Of a DNA stretch of 38,512 nt, positions 35,308-38,512 are shown in pieces; position 1 is the first letter of the stretch; each line of letters starts with the position of its first letter. The position numbers and the translations under genes were made by a program. Origin of the DNA: Xenococcus sp. PCC 7305 (GTDB lineage: Bacteria > Cyanobacteriota > Cyanobacteriia > Cyanobacteriales > Xenococcaceae); the NCBI RefSeq assembly GCF_000332055.1, contig NZ_ALVZ01000178.1:1-38512 (forward strand), read 5' to 3'. Under the pieces are notes generated by a model. That model was not told the origin of the DNA. It was given only the letters and a program-made list of their open reading frames with translations, and did not search any database.

Positions 35308-35998
35308 TTCTAATATTGCTCAAAAACTTGCTTTGATCCAATTAGCCGATTCTTTCTTTCCTGCCGGTTCTTTTACTCTTTCTCATGGGCTAGAAGCTTT
35401 AGTTCAAAAAGGACAGATACAAACAGGCTCAGAGTTGAAAACTTTTTTGCAATTACTACTTAAAAATAAAATTGCTACTTGTGATTTAGTAGCCTTACTC
35501 TCAGCTTATCAAGCAAGTAGAGAAAATAATTTACCAGAAATTAGATTGATTGATCAGCAATTATTTGCTCAAACTTTGATTGAAACAACGAGAGAAGTGC
35601 AGCGGAAAACTGGACGCGCCCTACTTATGGTAGCTAGTGAAACCTGGCCAGATGAAAAGTTGCAAACTGTAAAAGAAGATGTAGCTCAAAAGCGCATTTA
35701 TTGCTTACATCCCATTATTTTTGCTGTAGTCAGCCAGGTAGCAAAGATAGGAGAAGAAGACGCGGTGCTTGCTTTCCTCCATGGTTTTGTCACAGGCTCA
35801 CTAGGTGCAGCTATTCGTCTGGGCATTTTAGGTCATATTCAAGCACAACAATTATTATTGCAATTGGCACCTAATATGGAGGAAGCTTATCAAATAGCAT
35901 CCCAGCTCACACTAGAAGAGATGAGTAGCTCTACTCCTACTATTGATATTGCTCAGATGCAGCATCAAAAGTTGCAAAGACGATTATTTGCCAGTTAA
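35294..35998 (+). CDS. ureF: Urease accessory protein UreF
   Basis: UreF works with UreG and UreD/H in loading nickel into urease. The 234-residue product has the family motif LADSFFPAGSFTLSHGLEA near the N-terminus, HGFVTGSLGAAIRLGILGHIQAQ (split as HGFVTGSLGAA and RLGILGHIQAQQ) and a C-terminus ending QMQHQKLQRRLFAS, where UreF proteins conserve His and the final RLFxS. No other ure gene is in the window; dispersal of ure genes is common in cyanobacteria. No ATG is available near the N-terminus. The TTG at 35294 lies within a heptamer repeat, so the start depends on the repeat phase. Confidence 0.9.
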   Translation: MKIENSNIAQKLALIQLADSFFPAGSFTLSHGLEALVQKGQIQTGSELKTFLQLLLKNKIATCDLVALLSAYQASRENNLPEIRLIDQQLFAQTLIETTREVQRKTGRALLMVASETWPDEKLQTVKEDVAQKRIYCLHPIIFAVVSQVAKIGEEDAVLAFLHGFVTGSLGAAIRLGILGHIQAQQLLLQLAPNMEEAYQIASQLTLEEMSSSTPTIDIAQMQHQKLQRRLFAS

Positions 35999-36006
35999 TG
36001 AAGGAA

Positions 36007-36034
36007 GGCAGAAGGCAGAAGGCAGATGGCAGAT
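36007..36034. repeat. Heptanucleotide tandem repeat (GGCAGAW)x4
   Basis: Two copies of GGCAGAA followed by two of GGCAGAT, directly after the ureF stop codon. It is related to the array at 33361-33397. Confidence 0.88.
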
Positions 36035-36142
36035 GATTGTTGGATAGTCACAATTTTTCATCAAAAAAGATTGCAAAAAGCTTTCAAGCAAGATTCTTTA
36101 ATCTACGATGAAGGAGATAGGAACTGTTGTCTGGGGAAAAAA

Positions 36143-36658
36143 ATGTATCAAAGAATTTTAGTTGCTGTTGATGATTCCTCTATTAGCCGACAAGCTTTTA
36201 ATCAAGCTGTATCTTTGGCTAAAGCTTTTTCTGCGCAGCTTCATCTAATTCATGTCATATTGCCTGTAGCCCAAGAATATCAGGATGCGAGCTTAATTGC
36301 CTTTTCTGGTGGCTTTTATCCTGGAGGAATGGATAAAGTAATCAAAGAAACCTGGTCTACTATTGAGAAAGCAGGCTTAAGTTTGTTGCAAGATTTGGGG
36401 GAAAAATCCAAGGCATCAGGGGTAATTGCCGAATTTACCCAGAAGATTGGTCAGCCAGAACGCGAAATTACAGAATTTGCCAAAACTTGGGACGCTGATT
36501 TAATTGTAATTGGTAGCCATGGCAGAAAAGGATTGAATGAACTGGTCCTGGGGAGTGTTAGTAACTATGTTTTACACCATGTGTCTTGCTCTGTATTGCT
36601 GATACATCCACAAGTAACCTCAGAAATTTCCTCGGAATCAGTAGAAGTTGCGGAATAA
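36143..36658 (+). CDS. Universal stress protein (UspA family)
   Basis: The 171-residue product starts MYQRILVAVDDSS, has the alternating alpha/beta Usp fold, and ends with the ATP-binding signature GSHGRKGLNELVLGSVS (the G-2x-G-9x-G-S pattern), so it is probably an ATP-binding type. I chose ATG 36143, which follows GGGGAAA and is where homologues begin; an upstream open frame from 36026 starts inside the repeat and is unlikely. Its regulatory partners are unknown. Confidence 0.88.
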   Translation: MYQRILVAVDDSSISRQAFNQAVSLAKAFSAQLHLIHVILPVAQEYQDASLIAFSGGFYPGGMDKVIKETWSTIEKAGLSLLQDLGEKSKASGVIAEFTQKIGQPEREITEFAKTWDADLIVIGSHGRKGLNELVLGSVSNYVLHHVSCSVLLIHPQVTSEISSESVEVAE

Positions 36659-36706
36659 TGGTTAATAATCAAATATATTGGACTAATTATTATCAATCAA
36701 CAGATC

Positions 36707-37054
36707 ATGGATCAATTACAAAAAGAGACTTGTATTCCCTGTGAGGGACAGGTTGCGCCTATTACTGCTGCCGAAATTTCAGAGTTGTTGCCTCAACTTA
36801 CAGGCTGGAATATTGTCAAAGAAAATGGCATAGATCATCTACAACGAAATTATAAATTTCCTGATTTTCAGTCAGCTTTAACTTTTACCAATCTGGTAGG
36901 AGAGGCGGCGGAAAAAGCAGGGCATCATCCTGTGTTGGTAACCGAATGGGGCAAGGTTACGGTCATCTGGTGGACTCATGCCATTAATGGACTACATCGG
37001 AATGATTTTGTAATGGCAGCCAAGACGGATCAGGCTTTTTTGAATGCTAATTAG
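36707..37054 (+). CDS. Pterin-4a-carbinolamine dehydratase family protein
   Basis: The 115-residue product has the PCD core: GHHPVLVTEWGKVTVIWWTH, with the family's conserved His pair and Trp/Thr, and NGLHRNDFVMAAKTD near the C-terminus. In animals and some bacteria the enzyme recycles the tetrahydropterin cofactor of aromatic hydroxylases; in cyanobacteria the role is uncertain. No hydroxylase is near, but a PTPS homologue is at 3712-4590. The N-terminal CIPCEGQVAPITAAEI is also typical of bacterial family members. Confidence 0.92.
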   Translation: MDQLQKETCIPCEGQVAPITAAEISELLPQLTGWNIVKENGIDHLQRNYKFPDFQSALTFTNLVGEAAEKAGHHPVLVTEWGKVTVIWWTHAINGLHRNDFVMAAKTDQAFLNAN

Positions 37055-37200
37055 TGATAAGCTTAGACGCAATCCCCAATCTATCGTCAATGTGCAGTTG
37101 CCTAACTTGTTGAGCTCTACCAAATATCCGAAAATTTCCGTAGTGCTAGAATTACCTTGTCTCGGCAAATAATCTTAATATATTGGAGATAAAGCTTTTT

Positions 37201-37755
37201 ATGACTGTTACCACTGGTTTAGTTCGGTCTTTTGGCACTGTTGGGGATAACCCTGTTTTATTAGATAAATCCGTCACAGAACCTATTTGCGAAGGTTTAA
37301 ATATATTACTAGCTAGTTTCCAAGGACTATATTTGCAATACCAAAAGCATCATTTTGTGGTTGAGGGTTCAGAGTTTTATTCGATACATCAGTTTTTCCA
37401 AGACTGTTACGGGGAAGCGCAAGAGCATGTTCATGAACTGGGAGAAAGACTAGATGGGATCGGCGGAATTCCTGCGGCAAGTTTTACTAAGTTAGCTGAG
37501 TTATGTTGTTTTGACCCCGAAATGGATGGGGTTTATAACTGTCGTCAGTCTTTGGAGCATGATTTGGCTGCAGAACAAGCTATTATCAAAGTCTTGCGCT
37601 CTTTGGCTGCTCAGGCTGAAAGTCTTGGCGATCGCGCTACTCGTTATATGTATGAGAAGATTTTGTTAGAAACTGAAGAAAGAGCCTATCACATTGGTCA
37701 TTTCTTGGCTTCCGACAGCTTAACTCTTAGTTTTGTCGGTAACGGAAATAATTAA
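37201..37755 (+). CDS. dps: Dps-family ferritin, His-type ferroxidase site
   Basis: Dps proteins form 12-subunit shells that oxidise and store iron and protect DNA. The 184-residue product has the Dps signature region [19 protein letters not shown], with H50/H51 and H63 at ferroxidase positions. In [15 protein letters not shown], His78 stands where most Dps have Asp, before the conserved Glu82. This resembles the cyanobacterial His-rich ferroxidase Dps of Thermosynechococcus and Nostoc. ATG 37201 is preceded by TTGGAG; an upstream in-frame TTG is that ribosome site itself. Confidence 0.92.
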   Translation: MTVTTGLVRSFGTVGDNPVLLDKSVTEPICEGLNILLASFQGLYLQYQKHHFVVEGSEFYSIHQFFQDCYGEAQEHVHELGERLDGIGGIPAASFTKLAELCCFDPEMDGVYNCRQSLEHDLAAEQAIIKVLRSLAAQAESLGDRATRYMYEKILLETEERAYHIGHFLASDSLTLSFVGNGNN

Positions 37756-37942
37756 TCATTAGTCCTATGCTCTCTACCTTTTGTCTTTAGGAACGATACT
37801 TCGACAGGCAAACTCAGAACTTTTAATGAAAACTTCATCAATATACAATCGAAGTTTATTGTTTGGAAACCTTTAGGACGATAAATTTACCTATATTAGG
37901 GATATACCCAAAACAAGTTATCCATCTAAATTTAAGTAAGGT

Positions 37943-38051
37943 TAGTTATAGTTCTATAACTATTAAATCTCCTCTTAACTTAATTGAATGATTACCCTAA
38001 TTTATTTTTGTGAGACTACTTTTGATTTATTCAAAGGCAGTCTTTTTTTTT
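37943..38051 (+). ncRNA. Candidate small RNA: hairpin, exposed CU-rich tract, terminator
   Basis: TAGTTATAG and CTATAACTA flank a 2-nt loop, then comes a single-stranded-looking segment with TCTCCTCTT, complementary to Shine-Dalgarno sequences, then the terminator. The layout recalls cyanobacterial Yfr1 (hairpin, CU-rich unpaired motif, terminator hairpin), but the Yfr1 core ACUCCUCAC is not present and the spacer is longer. The 5' end is not defined. Confidence 0.3.
38013..38051 (+). terminator. Strong rho-independent terminator
   Basis: A 13-bp stem (38013-38025 with 38031-38043, one mismatch and one G-U pair) encloses a TTTAT loop and runs directly into nine T residues. It lies 258 bp after the dps stop codon, so it may end either a long dps transcript or a separate RNA. 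Confidence 0.85.
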
Positions 38052-38257
38052 GAACCCATCTAGACTGTGAGTTTGTAATGCTAATCCTGTTGCGATCGCG
38101 AATTTAGTTTATGGGGATAAGAGTAATTTTAATCGCAATGAAGATCTAACGGAACAACAAGCAGCGATTCCTAATGCAATGCGATTATCTTGCTCAATTT
38201 CTTTTATTATAAAGACAATAGCAAATCATCCTAATTATTAATTGTGTAGTAATTGAT

Positions 38258-38512
38258 TAGACCTCTTGCAAAATATTTTTGTGGTAGAGTAAAGGGTTTG
38301 CACTTCTCTTGTACCTCATTTATGAACTACGCAAATGCCAAATCTCTATCAGGTAAAAAGTTTAAGCGGCGCTTTGGGGTCGAGAAAAAAACTTTTGAAC
38401 GAATACTTGAAGCATTTAAGCAAGAATTTCCTCACAGACCAAAAGCAGGACGACCTTGGGATTTAGCAAGAGAAGAGCAAATTTTAGTCACCCTGGAATA
38501 TTGGCGAGAATA
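38258..38512 (+). mobile_element. Left end of an IS5-type insertion sequence, cut by the window edge
   Basis: The transposase start at 38321 is preceded by TAGACCTCTTGCAAAA at 38258-38273, which I take as the probable left inverted repeat, by its resemblance to ends of cyanobacterial IS5-like elements. The right end and target duplication lie outside the window, so the boundary is approximate. Confidence 0.6.
38321..38512 (+). CDS. IS5-family transposase, N-terminal part
   Basis: The 64 visible codons (MNYANAKSLSGKKFKRRFGV, KAGRPWDLAREEQILVTLEY, then WREY at the edge) match the N-terminal helix-turn-helix of IS5-like transposases common in cyanobacteria, in which LTLEYWREYRTYFHI follows. The DDE catalytic domain would be downstream. 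The gene is incomplete only because of the window end; nothing in the visible part is broken. Confidence 0.8.

Larger units (their letters stand above)
37756..38257. other. Intergenic region downstream of dps, with candidate small RNA
   Basis: No convincing gene is seen in about 500 bp. It holds a perfect 9-bp stem with a 2-nt loop (37943-37962), an unpaired pyrimidine-rich TCTCCTCTT (37968-37976) and a strong terminator (38013-38051). A stretch at 38090-38241 is open and may be a decayed gene piece, but I do not recognise it. Confidence 0.5.

Noticed and set aside
38090-38241. Open frame of about 50 codons (NPVAIANLVYGDKSNFN...) before the insertion sequence
   Set aside because: It faintly resembles part of a chitinase/lysozyme-like domain, but it is short, lacks a start codon and I cannot support the match.

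Overview
This is a stretch of a cyanobacterial chromosome with AT-rich coding DNA. The evidence for this is the HIP1 octamer GCGATCGC, which recurs through genes and gaps, together with a set of typically cyanobacterial genes: a PatA-type response regulator leading a pil/pix-type chemosensory operon, a CAAD/CURT1 thylakoid protein, a two-domain pterin synthase, a His-type Dps, a CmpR-like LysR regulator and a lone ureF. The species cannot be fixed from sequence reading alone; a unicellular or baeocyte-forming lineage is a guess.

Layout. 34-1561 (minus): a membrane protein and dapB. 1788-3077 (plus): a PilB/GspE-like protein that lacks the ATPase core. 3198-5453 (minus): CAAD protein, tandem-domain 6-pyruvoyltetrahydropterin synthase homologue, DnaJ-domain protein. 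5454-5791: a structured gap with a tiny ORF behind a perfect Shine-Dalgarno. 5792-7223 (minus): cobyrinate a,c-diamide synthase, split in two by a heptanucleotide tandem repeat. 7356-15734 (plus): a five-gene chemosensory operon (PatA-type regulator, CheY, CheW, MCP, CheA hybrid), probably controlling type IV pilus motility. 15858-17725: HNH endonuclease and DHH phosphoesterase. 17740-21822: an orphan polar amino-acid permease followed by a glycine-betaine uptake cluster (proV, proX, proW). 21859-23874: methyltransferase, small zinc-ribbon membrane protein and secreted protein. 24265-27518: Wzc-type tyrosine autokinase for exopolysaccharide and a CBS-domain protein. 27538-29361: divergent acyltransferase and MidA-like methyltransferase. 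29475-31913: two tandem MFS paralogues. 32018-37755: miaB, phosphoribosyltransferase, LysR regulator, ureF, universal stress protein, pterin carbinolamine dehydratase and dps. The right edge cuts an IS5-type transposase.

The most striking theme is tandem repeats of exactly 7 bp, with different unit sequences, at about nine places. Most lie between genes, but one lies inside cobB and shifts its frame, one contains the only plausible ureF start codon, and one supplies the stop codon of the zinc-ribbon gene. Because 7 is not a multiple of 3, gain or loss of a unit changes reading frame, so these arrays could act as reversible switches or simply as gene-breaking insertions. A second point of interest is the region upstream of the DnaJ gene, which looks like a translated leader with four consecutive Ser codons, a hairpin over its stop codon and a GC-rich stem just before the next gene.
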